Translations under genes and position numbers: made by a program | Notes under the pieces: generated by a model | The model's input: only the letters and a program-made list of their open reading frames with translations | Told to the model about the DNA's origin: nothing | The model's database searches: none | NCBI GenBank assembly: GCA_000733355.1 | Contig: JNVV01000051.1 | Span: 60,816 to 124,815, forward strand | From: Falciphora oryzae | Lineage: Eukaryota > Ascomycota > Sordariomycetes > Magnaporthales > Magnaporthaceae | DNA length: 64,000 nucleotides | Direction of reading: 5' to 3' | Shown: piece after piece, positions 23,783 through 35,249 of the stretch | How positions within the stretch are numbered: the first letter of the stretch is position 1 | Layout of the letters: every line of letters starts with the position of its first letter

Positions 23783-24474
23783 GGCAGGCAGACAGACAAC
23801 CTTAGACTAGAGTAGGTAGGATGGTACTAAGGTGCAGGCCATGTCAGTCGAGATACATGACAAAGAAAAAAGTACTGCCCAAGGCGTTTCGAATACCATT
23901 TTCTCCGTATAGGCGTGTTCCAACATGCTTCCTCTTGGCCATCACTTCTTGGCACGCGCTGTTTGTGCACGCAGCCAAATTACATACAAACCCTCAACAC
24001 CCGCCAATCAAGCGACAAATAACACCAACTCCGCCCGCCCAAAGGCGCTGGCGACGGCGCCATGCCGTTGCCGTCCTCCCCCCTGACCAATATAGAGCGG
24101 TACAGTACACTATCCTGAGCAGCCCGCCTGCCCGGAGAAACCTACTGCTACTTGAAGCCTGTCGACGCCGAAGGTGCGCAGCAGGACTCGCGTTCTGAAT
24201 CTGGCAGCAGCAACAACGAGGAAGATGACGGCTTTGAAGACGGTGTAGCTACGCTCCGAAACTTTTGTCTTGTGGCCATAACCAAAGACGGGAGGGCGTT
24301 AGAGACGCACGCGCTCGTGCAGCCGTCCACACGGATGTGGCCGGGTCAAAAGGGCAGGCTTCAAGATGATCCCTTATTGGTTCTGGCATACTGACTGGTA
24401 TTGGAAAGTTGTTTCCGAACGCCTCTTTGATCTGAACGCCTGTTCAAGCTGTGAGTTGGTCGTAGTGGTGGCGG
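23783..24474. other. Intergenic, no recognised gene
   Basis: 3' flank of the valyl-tRNA synthetase and the presumed upstream part of the SP-RING relic. An 80-codon frame at 24152-24394 (acidic, with SGSSNNEEDDGFEDG) might be an exon of the latter; unproven. Confidence 0.4.
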
Positions 24475-26521
24475 TTGCGGCTAGCTCTCTTCACCACCCA
24501 GAACCCAAGCAGGAAGCCCAAGCGGCTGGTCTTCCGGCTCTTCGATGAAGTTATCGTCCCAGCGAATTTCAAATCGAGCTACCGACGCGTCCGCAAGTGG
24601 GTTGGCTTGGTTGCCGACACTAGTGAACTGCCCCATTGGAAAGGCAACGTCCCAGCCGAGGCAGCGGCCTTGCCGCCTGAACGAGCCGACCGGTCGGGCG
24701 GAATCGTCGTCGTTTCGGGAACGCTGGGCGGGATGGTTAGGAATGGGTCCGGCGTTGGAAGCCTCGCCAACGGCTGGAGACAATAGGAGGACCGCGCTCT
24801 TTGTCTCTGCGGACCGATTGCGGAATACGGCCCAACAAGCCCAGGGCCCGGGTGCTCAGGCACCACTGCGACATCCCAACCATCGGCAGCTCACCCAGGA
24901 CTACCGTCGTCAATCGCTTCCTCTGGTCCAAGAAGCAAGCCCTGCCACCCCCGTTCTTCAAACCAACCCCAGCCTTTCAATTGGGCAGCAAGTCACATTC
25001 CCCAGTCAGCTTTACGGTGCCGGTCCGGGACCGCATCCTGTGTCAGCCAGGACGAATTCCCCGCCCAGCCATGGCAGCAACCAAACGCGTGTGTTTCATG
25101 CGCAGCAAATGCCGCCCGCCACTTCAATAGGGTTCCCCTCGGTTTGACATCTACCAACACATCGGGCCGGGTAGCGGCACCTTTGCTCCCGCCCAAGGGC
25201 AAGATTATAGCAAGACCCGATTACGCGTACGACCAGTACCACGAGAGTTCCGTGAACATGTGGCTACACCAAATCCACTTGCGGAGCCCCGTCAGAACGA
25301 GCCGGGTTCTCGGCAACAAGCGGGACTTGCAGTCGCAGAAGCGGCACTATTAGTTCGTCGAAAGATTCGCTGTCGTCCCCGTCGCCATACGCAGCGACAG
25401 TCGCTGCACCACCGAGCTTGTTTTCTACGTGGATGACGAGACAGTGTCCCGCCTGTCCAGGCCCGTTCGGCAGCAGGACGGCGAGCCGGAGGTTCCTGTA
25501 TGCGAGTACGACGACGGCTCCTTGCGCCTCCGCCTGCGATGCTGCAAAATTGGCAAGCCCGAGGATCTGGCCGATATTCCCCAGTCGAAGTGGATGAATA
25601 TCGACAGTTGTTTGCCCGCGCACATCTTTATGACGCTGAACGACAAGACGGCGATCACACCGAGGCGAAAGCCGCACTACGGCAAGGATTTGCCCGCCGA
25701 GCTGACGCCGTACCTCGTTGGCAGGAAAAACCATGTTACGGTTGCAGTAGCAACGCCGATGCGCGCGGCTGTGGTGGAGCACTACGAATTGGCGGTCGAG
25801 ATCATTGTAACGAGAAGCCACTCCTCTCTTTGGAACCAGATACGGAATAACCAGGTCATCCCCCCGGAAAAAAACGCTGGAGGTGATTCAAAAGCGGCTT
25901 GGTGCTAAAGGGGGCGGCGATGGTAACGACGATGACGACGGCGGCGTCGCGGTGCTGATGCAGGAGTTCTCGATCGACCTCGCGGATCCGTTCTCGGCCG
26001 TCATGTTTGAGACGCCAGTGCGGGGCGCCGCGTGCACCCACATGGAGTGTTTCGGCCTGGGCAACTGGCTCGAAACGCGCGAGCGCATTTCGCACCAGGG
26101 AGGGGCGTGCGACGCCACGTGCCGCTGGCGGGTTTACGAGCCGACGGTGCCGGACAAGTGGCGGTGCCCCATCTGTTCCGGGGACGCACGCCTCGTGGTG
26201 GACGGGTTCCTGCTCGGGGTGCGGCGCAAGCTCGAGTCCCAAGGCCGGCTGAACGCGCGGGTCCTGCACGTCTCGGCGGACGGATCCTGGAAGCCAGTCC
26301 CGGACGGCGCCGCCGCCGACGACGACGACTCGTGCAGCGACAGCGACTGGAAGGGCAAGACGACGCCGAATGAGGGACGTTCTCGGCGGAGTAGGAGCAA
26401 GAGCAGGCCGGCCGGGGCGGCACCCCCGGGTAACGGGTTTTCGCACCTTCGTTTCCACGCGCCCCACATTAAGCGCAGGGTACAAACTATGCAAGACGGT
26501 ACCTTACCGGCGCTAATATAA
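24475..26521 (+). pseudogene. SP-RING (PIAS/Siz-like SUMO ligase) gene, broken
   Basis: The region 25883-26521 carries an SP-RING (MIZ) zinc finger: CTHMECFGLGNWLE, then WRVYEPTVPDKWRCPICSGD, preceded by FSIDLADPFSA and followed by an acidic tail. Upstream, in another frame, are SLRLRLRCCKIGKPEDLAD, HYGKDLPAELTPYLVGRKNH and WLHQIHLRSPV, which match the order of fungal zf-MIZ proteins; the 24545-25144 part is Gln/Pro/Ser-rich. Breaks: a TAG at 25351-25353 where the family pattern suggests Gln (HY*FVERFAVVP), a frameshift at a seven-A run (25868-25874), and another near 25130-25145. Such proteins attach SUMO to nuclear targets. The single TAG could be a C-to-T change as RIP makes; the shifts could be real or sequence errors. 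Confidence 0.65.
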
Positions 26522-27106
26522 TTTACAGAACCTGAGCGACAAGTTGTGGGTTAGCACAAGTTATACCATTCAGCACATCGGAAGGCCATATTAAAACCCA
26601 CCGTCACTTTGTGTCCCGCCTGATCTAAAGAAGTGCGTAATATGGCTCTGCGAAAAAAAAAAAAAAAAAGCATACAAAAAATGGTTAGCATCGCCGATAA
26701 TGCGAAAGCCGCCTGGCCGCCATAGTTTAAAAACTTGAGGGAATCAGGATGAGCCAGTTGAGTAGATACCAACCTAGGATATGTAGAGCACATGCACAGC
26801 ACGACCCTGGGAAGCCCTCCCACGGTCAATCCGATGCCCATTCAAGCGAGGCCATTTACTAAAGCAGCTGTCAGCCAGTTAGCTACAAGATCCGCGGCTT
26901 GGCATGCAGGCTTGCCCAATGCCAGCCACCAGCTCTGTCCTGCTATCAGGCTGCCGTCCTGCCAGCGCGCATTTCCGCACCTTTTCACCTGCTAAACCCC
27001 GCGAAGCAAATGCGTTAAACGAAACGTCGCCTCATCGGCACCAGCAAGGCCTACCGTTTATAACAAACATTCCCGACATCTTTTTTAGTTCACTGTCCTA
27101 GGCGCA
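26522..27106. other. Intergenic; where the aminopeptidase 5' end should be
   Basis: No coding signal seen. A 17-A run lies near 26656. The upstream exons of the M28 gene would be expected here but no signal peptide or N-terminal exon is found. Confidence 0.5.
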
Positions 27107-28369
27107 GGTGAAGCTTCTATCTCCATCGCCAGCACGAAATACGACTCGCGGGTTTTCGGAGGCTCACCTAAAGGAGCTGTAAACGCACCTCTGGTGGCTG
27201 TGGCCAGCCTCGGGTGCAATGCTGTAGGTTTATTGGCTTTGCGTACCCGGGCCAAATGGGGCGAGATGTTTTAGCTTGACTGTTGACTTTGCAGACCGAC
27301 TTCCCCGCCGCAGTCAAAAGCGCCGTTGCCCTGATCTCGCGCGGCACCTGCGTCTTTGGCGTCAAGTCCAGCAACGCCGCCGGCGCCGGCGCAGTGGCTG
27401 CCATTATCTACAACAACAACCCGACCGAAAGCCCTGCCAACGGCGGGATGGGTACAGGATCCTTCGTGCCGACCGCCGGCATCACGCAAGCGGCAGGCCA
27501 GGCGCTGGCTGCGGAGCCGCAAAGGGGCATTTCGCTGACGGCGGACCTCAGCGTCACCATCGCCGAAACCAAAACGTATAACATCATCGCCCAGACCAGG
27601 GGTGGCGACCCCAACAACATCTTCCAGCTCGGCGCGCACGTGGACTCGGTCGAGGTCAACCCGGGCTTTAACGACGACGGTTCCGGCACCTTAAGCACCC
27701 CCGGAATGGCAATCCAATTCGCTAAATTTTCGGTAAACAACGTGGTCCGGTTCAGTTGGTGGTCGGCCAAAAAGGCCGGGCTGGTCGGCTCGACCGAATA
27801 CGTCGAATCGATAAGCCAGGCCGAGCGCGACAAAATCCGGCTTTACCTCAATTTTGACATGGTGGCGTCCGTCAACTGGTTTTACGCCATTTACGCGTCC
27901 AACGGCACCGGCTTCGAGGGACGCGCGCCGCCGCCCGGCGTGGTCGAGGCTGAGAAGATGTTCCAGGAGTATTTTGTTGGCTTGGCGGGTCTCAATTACA
28001 CGTCCTTTGGCCTGCGCAAGGCCAGCGACCACGGGCCTTTTATCGACGCTCGCATCCCCACCGGCGGACTATTCACCGGCGGATCGGAGCTGAAGACCCC
28101 TGAGCAGGTGGCCATGTTTGGCGGGACCGTTGGCGTGCCCTCCGACCCCGAGAACCACAAGGCAGGAGACAATGGTAAGTCTGTCACTCCGTTAACTTGT
28201 TCTCTGTATTCACAAACCCGACCCGGTGCCTGCTGTTACTGATACCCGACTTTTAGTAACCAATATCCATCCCGAGCCCTTCCTCCAAGTAACAAAGGCT
28301 ATCGCGCACGCGGTCTCTCTATATGGTCAGAGCTTCGACAGTTTGCCCCCTCGAGGCGATCGGCAATGA
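27107..28369 (+). pseudogene. Secreted M28 aminopeptidase, 5'-truncated and active-site mutated
   Basis: Exons are about 27107-27223 (GEASISIASTKYDS...APLVAVASLGCNA), 27295-28174 and 28257-28369, with introns GTAGGT...GCAG and GTAAGT...TTAG. It has a PA domain (VALISRGTCVFGVKSSNAAG) inserted in an M28 peptidase domain: QLGAHVDSV and NDDGSGT (metal-binding His and Asp), LYLNFDMVAS (Asp) and ASDHGPFIDARIP (His). The sequence ends with the usual AHAVSLYGQSFDSLPPR. The motif that is normally WWxAEExGL reads WWSAKKAGL, so both acidic residues, the general base and a zinc ligand, are Lys. No start, signal peptide or propeptide is seen upstream. The protein would not be expected to hydrolyse peptides. 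Confidence 0.8.
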
Positions 28370-28650
28370 TGGAGACAAATTTGTGCGGCTGTTGGCCCGA
28401 AGTACCAATCAGCTCAATGTGCCACGAGATGACGGGACTGGATTTAATAAATAGATAAATGGGCCTGATGATATTCTTCTTCGGAAATGAACTGTTATCC
28501 AAAGAATAGTGTAGAGACCACCCATCCTTGGAAGCATGATTACCTATGGGCGATGACAGTTCCTTCGGAAAGGGGACCAGGGAAATAGGAAACCACCAAG
28601 CTCCTTCTTCCTCCACCCAGGCATGCAAAGACGCCACTTTCTCCCAGCGC
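28370..28650. terminator. Convergent 3' ends of aminopeptidase and patatin genes
   Basis: 281 bp between the two stop codons, facing each other. Presumed 3' UTRs and polyadenylation sites of both genes; no exact signal assigned. Confidence 0.4.
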
Positions 28651-31600
28651 TCAGTCCTGCGTCTCGTCAATTTTCATGGGGCAGCCACTAAGAGCAGAGC
28701 CGCCAGTCCCTCGTGTTCTGTCCGTGGAGAACAATAGGTCGAACTGAGGTACGGTACCGGGCAACTTGAAGCAGACCCGGAGATTGAAAACACCATCCAC
28801 AGCGATCTGATTGACTTGCTCGGTCGAGAGGGGCCAACTGTGGGTGTGGGCGCAGTTCGTAGTGTTCTTTAACTGGAATTGCGGGTTCCCAAGGTCTTTG
28901 ATGAGCCGCCCGAATGCTTTGATCGAAGCAGATCGCTCGATGAAGCGGCATCGGATTGAACCTGTAAGAATGGTTGGTCAGCTAAGGAGAGCTGTAGTCA
29001 TATCGTGTAGATGTACTGACCTTTGATCCAAAATTCGCCACTGGTGTTATCCCACCTTCCCTTGCCCTCAGGCTGGAAGTAGAAGCAAGTGGCTATCAGG
29101 AGAGTGGCGATGGTCTCGACCTTTTCCCCGCATTTTGGCGTAGCTAGGTATCCTCTCGTTGCGGCTTCCATACTGCCATTCTGCACGGCTTTGATCTCGT
29201 CGAGCTCCGGAACGGCCGGGTTGAACTCGGGGTTGATGCGGAAGTATTTTCCCGGTTCTGTGCTTTCCATCTTGCCATCGACCTTGTGCCGGACCCTCTC
29301 GCTATTCAGGAACCTAAAAAATGCCCGCCTAAAAATTAGGGGCGCATGATGCAACTGGAGCCGGGGGACGCCGGGGCTAGAACTATCCTCATCGCTCGTC
29401 TGGGTACGCCCCGTCCCAACGGAAAGCAACAAATCCAAGTTTGCCCCGCCGGAGTGCTGGGACAAGCGCTGATGCTCGGACAGGGCGATTTCGAGCGGGT
29501 TGTTGCCGGCCAAGGCTCCATCCCAAAAGCAGCCCCACGAAAACCCTTTGTTGAACGCATTGAAGTATGTGGGAGCTGCCGATGTGGCTCTAGCAGCCTC
29601 CCAGACTTTGAACTCTCCAAGAGGGTTGGCCGGCTGTGGGGTACGGTAAAATGTGGCTGCAATTAGACCGCCAAGGATATAGTTAGCCAAAATGGTAAGC
29701 GCGTACCTAGGTAGGCAGCTACCTAACTAGGGGTAGGTAGGCTCGGAAATTTCTACTCACGCGTGGGAGTTGGAGGCGCAGAGTAGTTTGTGAGGATAGC
29801 ACCTTCCTGCCTTCTTTCCTCGAATGTGGTGACGAAGACCCTTGGTGGAACAATGAGATCTAGGCTGCAGTTGTGCGTCTAGTCATGGCAGTAGGTAACC
29901 AAAGGTCACTCCGATCAGCCCCCACATCTTGATATCGTCTGACTAAATGCAGCTTAATAACATACTTTGGCACCAAGAAGGGGCTGGTCCGCGCAGGTCC
30001 CCAGTGCGTTTTGGAGCTGGTCTTTGAGGGCATCGGTGTTATATCGTCTAGCCAGTTATGAGTTAGCTTTCGCTCATGAGAAACTCTCCCCGGGAGCTTG
30101 AGGGGAGTACAGAAATGGCAACATCATGCGGTTAAAGTTTGAAGGCAAAGGACGGCCTCTAGTCTTCTCACCAAACAATGTGGATAATAACTTAAGTATC
30201 GCTTACGCGCATTCCGGCTGCTGTGTCAAGAAACCCCCGGCCTTGGGTTTGAAGGCCTTCTCACACAGCCTCTTGAACAGGTTGAGTTCATCTTCGGGCT
30301 GTCTGTTTGTCAAGGCCAAATCTAGCGCTATGATCCCGCCCGTGCCGGTGCCTCCGATGAGATCAAAAAAACTCTGCACCGGCAACTCGCCGCCCATATT
30401 TCTCTTCAGCTCAGCCAGTGCAATAAGCTCCACTACCCCGCGGACGCCGCCCCCGTCGAGGGTAAGAATACGACGACCGACGTGGTTAGGAAGTATCAAA
30501 ATGCGGAGCGCGGCGGGGAATGTTTGGGGCGTCTCGTGTAAGTCGCATTCCTTCATCTCGGTGACTCTCGAGTCGTCGGCAAACTGCCTCCCAGCCGACG
30601 GAATGCAGACTTTGCATATCCTGTGCCCGCAAGGAAGAATTTCGTGCGAGGGATTCCCCATGCACCAAACGCAACTAACGTGCCCTGATGTCTTGAGCTG
30701 TTCGACGCCTTTGAGCAGTTGGCGCATGTTATTTTTGTGCAAGCGCTCAATATGGCCTCGCTTCGAGCTCGCGTCGATTTTGGATATTCCATCCAGGATT
30801 TCTTTCCAGTGCGCCCTCATCGCTGGAAGGAAAAGGCCACGGATGGAGTCAGCAAAGGCCGAAGTCCAACCGCCGATGCCGATGGGCCATCCGAAAGCGC
30901 TCTGGTGCTCTCCGCCATGCCCCAAACTTTTATTAACACACCGCCTTCCCGCCTTGCCGACAAAATCGCAAGCGCAATGAGCCCCAAGGAATTGGTCCAT
31001 GGCCTTGTTGACTTGCTCCTCGTACGTGTTCCCACTGCCGTCTGCACGGCCATCAGCCATGGCCTTTAGCAACCCAGCCGGGTAGCTGCTCGTTCTGAAT
31101 ATGTGTATAGCAATGGCTGAGGATATCGATGGTGTGGCGGTTTTGACGAAGACTGCAGCCTCGTCATCACCTGTGAGCCCCATGGCTTTCTTCTTGTTGA
31201 TATAGAGCTCCTGCACCCAACGCATGAGGATGTAGAAGTTTGTTGCCATAATGGTTGGGAGTGGGTGCAGTGAGATCAGGATCTTGACGAAGTCGAAAGG
31301 ATCCTCTGGGCGCTCACTATAGTGATCGAGAAGCGCGCGAAAAAATGTTCGTTGTTCCTCGGATGAGAGCTGCATCTGGGCATCTGCTTTGCGGTTCTGT
31401 GTTGACGCAGATGCATATATGATCATGCGGCGAAGTTCTCGGAGTTGGTCTATAAGACGGCCTGTGTTTTGCTGACTTGGCGGAAGCTTGATGAATTGGA
31501 CCGATGCGTATGAGAAGCTAAGGAGCTCTTCCAGTGTGAACACATTTCGGCCAAGGTCGGTCAATCGCTGTCGTTCTGCCTTTAGCACCTTGTTGCTATC

Positions 31601-32655
31601 CATGGATCTCCGCTGTTCTTCGAAGATCTGGGCTGTTTTGGTGGCAGGGTCCCAGTCGCCATCTGTGGTCGATCGGTTTAGCACGATGATGAGGTGCGGA
31701 AGGACGGCTCGGTTTACAGCGGTTTTTCGTGAGCTTTGCGACCATTGCAGCATGCTGACAATGGCTTCCTCAAGCGATCTCGCGGCTGCGGCATCGATGA
31801 CATGAACGAGAACATCTGCCATGTTGTACAGCAGCTTTGGGTAGAGACTCGACACAGCAACATGTCGACCTTCCTGGGCTCCGGAATATTTCAAAAACCA
31901 TGATGTGGTGCGGGCCAGCCTCCGTGCTTGTTCCGTTCCTTGCCGGCGAGCCATTGGGTCTGATTCGCCGGCGTGGAACCCCTCGCAATCTGCGAATAAG
32001 AGTGGCCGGCGTTTATCGATGGGGATAGGGTCGCAATAAAGATGGATATCTGTCGACGTTGCAACCGAGCCTTCTTTAATGCCAATGACGGGCATTGCTC
32101 GCTCCTGGAACTGCTGGTTATCGGTCGGGTGGTTGGCGTGGTCCCAGGGGTGCTGCATCAGGAGATTTATGACGGTGCTTTTGCCGGCGCCTGAGTTACC
32201 CGTGAAAGACGCCAGCATAGGGTAACAATCGGTGTCGGGTGCTAGGGAAAGCCTCTCTCGATGCTCGTCGACAGCTTGAGGATATCGGCCGTGGTCCTGA
32301 AAGTCGAGACCCCCATTTGCAGTGTTGGCGACAGAGAGCCAGAGGGCATCTTCCTCTTTAGTGAACTGGGCTTTGCGAGTGTTATCATCTTTGGGGTTTA
32401 AAAGACCCTCCACGAACACTCTGCTGTTTGTTAGCAGTCGGGTTCGAAATAGGAAGCGGGTGGCGTTCATTGAACTAACCGGTAAACTTGTTCGCCAGCC
32501 TCGACCATGTGGTGACTTGGATCACCTCGCTTGTGCGAACTGAGCTGGTTTCGGCAGCCGCTGCACGGAAACGCGGTGCATTTGTTACAATAGATAGTGC
32601 TCGGCTCTTTTTCACACTCCTCGCATATTGGAGGGCTACCTGGTGCTCCCGCCAT
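28651..32655 (-). CDS. B-box/GTPase/RING/patatin protein, nucleophile Ser replaced by Gly
   Basis: Six exons read leftwards: 32655-32480, 32420-30207, 30047-29966, 29878-29761, 29656-29021 and 28961-28651. They sum to 3537 nt (1178 residues) with GT-AG borders throughout (GTTAGT, GTAAGC, GTATGT, GTGAGT, GTCAGT). Domains in order: B-box zinc finger CEECEKEPSTIYCNKC; a P-loop GTPase, GNSGAGKSTVINLL with FADCEGF (DxxG) and IIVLNRS; a Cys-rich segment; a RING finger CVWCMGNPSHEILPCGHRIC; then patatin, LTLDGGGVRG, FDLIGGTGTGGIIAL and WDGALAGNNP. The usual GTSTGG is GTGTGG, so the serine nucleophile is Gly although the oxyanion loop and catalytic Asp are kept. The layout, sensor-like NTPase plus effector, recalls NLR-type fungal proteins; that role is inference. 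A lipid-binding pseudo-phospholipase is one reading. The gene is unbroken. Its promoter abuts the transposon nest. Confidence 0.9.
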
Positions 32656-32936
32656 CTTGCTGACGGTGTGGGCAGCGGGAGCTGAACTCGAGGCTTTGGG
32701 AGGTTTGGGGCATCGGTGTCCGGCAGAGGTAGAGATAGGACAGGTCCTGCCTTGCGTGTCCCTTGCTCTAAGATTTCGGCGACGATAAGTCCTCGGCAAA
32801 GAAGCCTTATGCAACAGTGAAACGAGAATCCGGGGGCACCTGCTTCCGCGACCCCCGAAAGGGATGACCAGGTTTATATGGAAATCAAATAGGGGCGTTG
32901 CTCTGGGAGTCAATTGTTGTAGGAAGGGCGAGGATA
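32656..32936 (-). promoter_or_regulatory. Proximal promoter of the patatin gene
   Basis: 281 bp between the start codon at 32655 and the edge of the transposon nest. Whatever promoter lay further upstream is now 21.8 kb away, beyond 54723. Confidence 0.5.
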
Positions 32937-33263
32937 AGTCAATGCACCCCCTCTCCGCCAACCCCCCCCCAATACTAAATTCACAAAATGCTGCTTTTTT
33001 GCAACGCAATTATAAATCGGGTAAAAATTGTAAAAATAAAAGAGATATATTAACTAAAAGCCCAAAAGCAGCGCTTTTTTACTATATATTTTCCTATTAA
33101 CTATATAAAACGATTATTTCGTTTAGTTAACGTGGTTCATAAGCGAGTGGACCACATAAGCGAGTGGGCCAGTTCGAAATCCCATATTAAACGCCGTTTT
33201 CTTTCGATTAAATAACTCGCTCAATTTGAGGCTAAATTCCACCAAAATTGAAACAGTTATATT

Positions 33264-33424
33264 TAACTTTATAATAATTATAATTTGAATTTTCCGCATT
33301 TTTATTATTACTCCTTTTAGGTTAGTTTGCAACACTGTGTAATATACTGTATACATTTTCCAAATTAACCTAAAGGAGTAATAATAAAAATGCGGAAAAT
33401 TCAAATTATAATTATTATAAAGTT
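33264..33424. repeat. Perfect-looking long palindrome inside MITE A
   Basis: Arms of about 60 bp (from ACTTTATAATAATTATAATT and its complement) surround a short centre with ACTGTGTAATATACTGTAT. The same centre occurs in MITE B near 41655, with similar arms, so these MITEs share an internal hairpin. Confidence 0.85.
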
Positions 33425-33530
33425 AAAAAGCTTGATGCGAGCTTGAAATCGCGCAGCCGGACAGCCCTCCGAGATAATTCAATTTTAACACCGGAATCAA
33501 ACTCCTCGCACCCGACTTGACCCAGGATCG

Positions 33531-35200
33531 ATGCCGCATCGGGCGCGCGCCGACGGCGCGGGCCTAAAATCGATGGAAGTCGATTCCGGGCTCGCGGCCA
33601 GTCGACACGCCTCGACGGTGGATCCCCCCAACGCGCCTCCGGACGCGCGAGGGAATGCCGACACCAACAAGAGACCGGCGCGCGGCCGTCAAAAGGAAAA
33701 AAAAAACGAAATCATTAACAAGCTAAAGCCCCTTGTAATCAGTGGAAAGTTGCTAGAAGTCCTGCAACTGGTGTCGGAACTGACGAAGCTAAAGGTCGAC
33801 GCGGAAACGGCTCGCAAGCGCGACGCCACCGAAAACGGACCGGTAACCAAAGCGACACTATAGGAATTGAAAGCAGAAATACTTACAGAGGTTAAAAATG
33901 CACTAATTAACACCAGAAAGTCCTACGCCTCTGCCCTCGCCACGGACCTACCGGCCCTAATACCGGACGGAAACGCGCCGAACCAAACGCAACAACAGTA
34001 CCCAAACACGACGCATCCCCCCCCGCGATTCATACCGTCAAAAGTCGAACGCGAGATAATCGTAGCCGTAAAAGAAGCCCCGGAAGCAATCAAAAACCGA
34101 TCGCAAATCGACACCCAGCGGGCACTAAATAACCAATTCGGTACGGCGGTGCGGGTAACGAGGCGGCTCTAAAGCGGAGACGTGGTAGTGTGCTTTTACG
34201 CAAACGCAAGCGAATATAAAAAAAGGGACAAATAGGTGAAAAAGGTGTTTAGAGACCAGGTAACGATCCGGGAACGGACATACGACGTGGTAATCAAAGG
34301 AGTAAAATAAACAACACTACCGAAGGACCTAAACCAACTCACTCGTAGCCTAAACGCCGAAAACCGAGACGCGGAGGTTAAATCGGTGCACGTATGGCCA
34401 GCCCGCACCCCTTACGGATACGCCATGGTACTGGCACAAATCGGGTCCGCAGCCGCCGCGGACTAAGCTTGCGAGCAAGGACTGGTAATATAGGCGGAAC
34501 TATTTAAATGCAAACCGTTTATACCAAACGCCAAAGCTACCCAGTGCTATAACTGCTACGAATAGGGGCACCGATAAAAGTTTTGCAGGAAACCGGGCCG
34601 CTGCCCGCATTGCGGAGGACCGCAACACCAAAAAGGAAAAAGTCAATGCGACGCCCACCCCTAATATAACAAAGCCACACCCAAATGCGTAAACTGCGGC
34701 GAACCGCACCCGGCGTTTAACCGGGGCTGCGAAGTAGCGCAACGGGCGATCGGGAAAGCGAAAAAAGCATACCAGAACCGGCCAAAGAGATTTATGCTGG
34801 AAGGATCAGCCCCTAAATAAACAAAAGCTACTACCACCTTCCCCATTTTTCAAACGCGCATACCCCCCGGCATCGGAGGACCACCGAGCCCTAGCAAAAG
34901 GCGTAAACAAAATTCGGATACAAATAACGACTCCCCAATCCGGTCCCCCGGCCGCTGAAGACCCGGCAAACCCCGTAAGGATTCGCAGCCACCTAGGGGC
35001 CGGACCGCTACACGACCGCCACCTATAACAAACCACGCCCTTAAAGCGAGCTCCCGGCTAGCCCAACCCCCAACTACGGCAAACGAACAAATCCAAACAG
35101 AAGCAGCCGAAAAATAAAGACGAACACCGGCCCCGTTAGAGCCGCTACCTTCATCCGAGCCGCTACCGATCAAAGATAGCACAATCCCGTTCGACGCATA
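33531..35200 (+). pseudogene. LINE ORF1, gag-like with zinc knuckles
   Basis: One frame runs from MPHRARADGAGLKSME to about 35200, interrupted only by TAA/TAG. It has a Lys/Glu-rich coiled part, then a Cys-rich part with CYNCYE, CRKPGRCPHCGG and CVNCGEPHPAFNRGC, typical of Tad-type ORF1 nucleic-acid-binding proteins. Many interruptions sit where Gln is likely (for example before GHR in the first knuckle). Non-functional. Confidence 0.8.
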
Positions 35201-35249
35201 AAAACGCCTATCAAAATCCCTATAGTAATAACAATTTTATATTAAAATA

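Noticed and set aside
26640..26680. Possible polyadenylated retroposed copy at the 17-A run
   Set aside because: No gene-like sequence precedes it on either strand and no flanking duplication was found.
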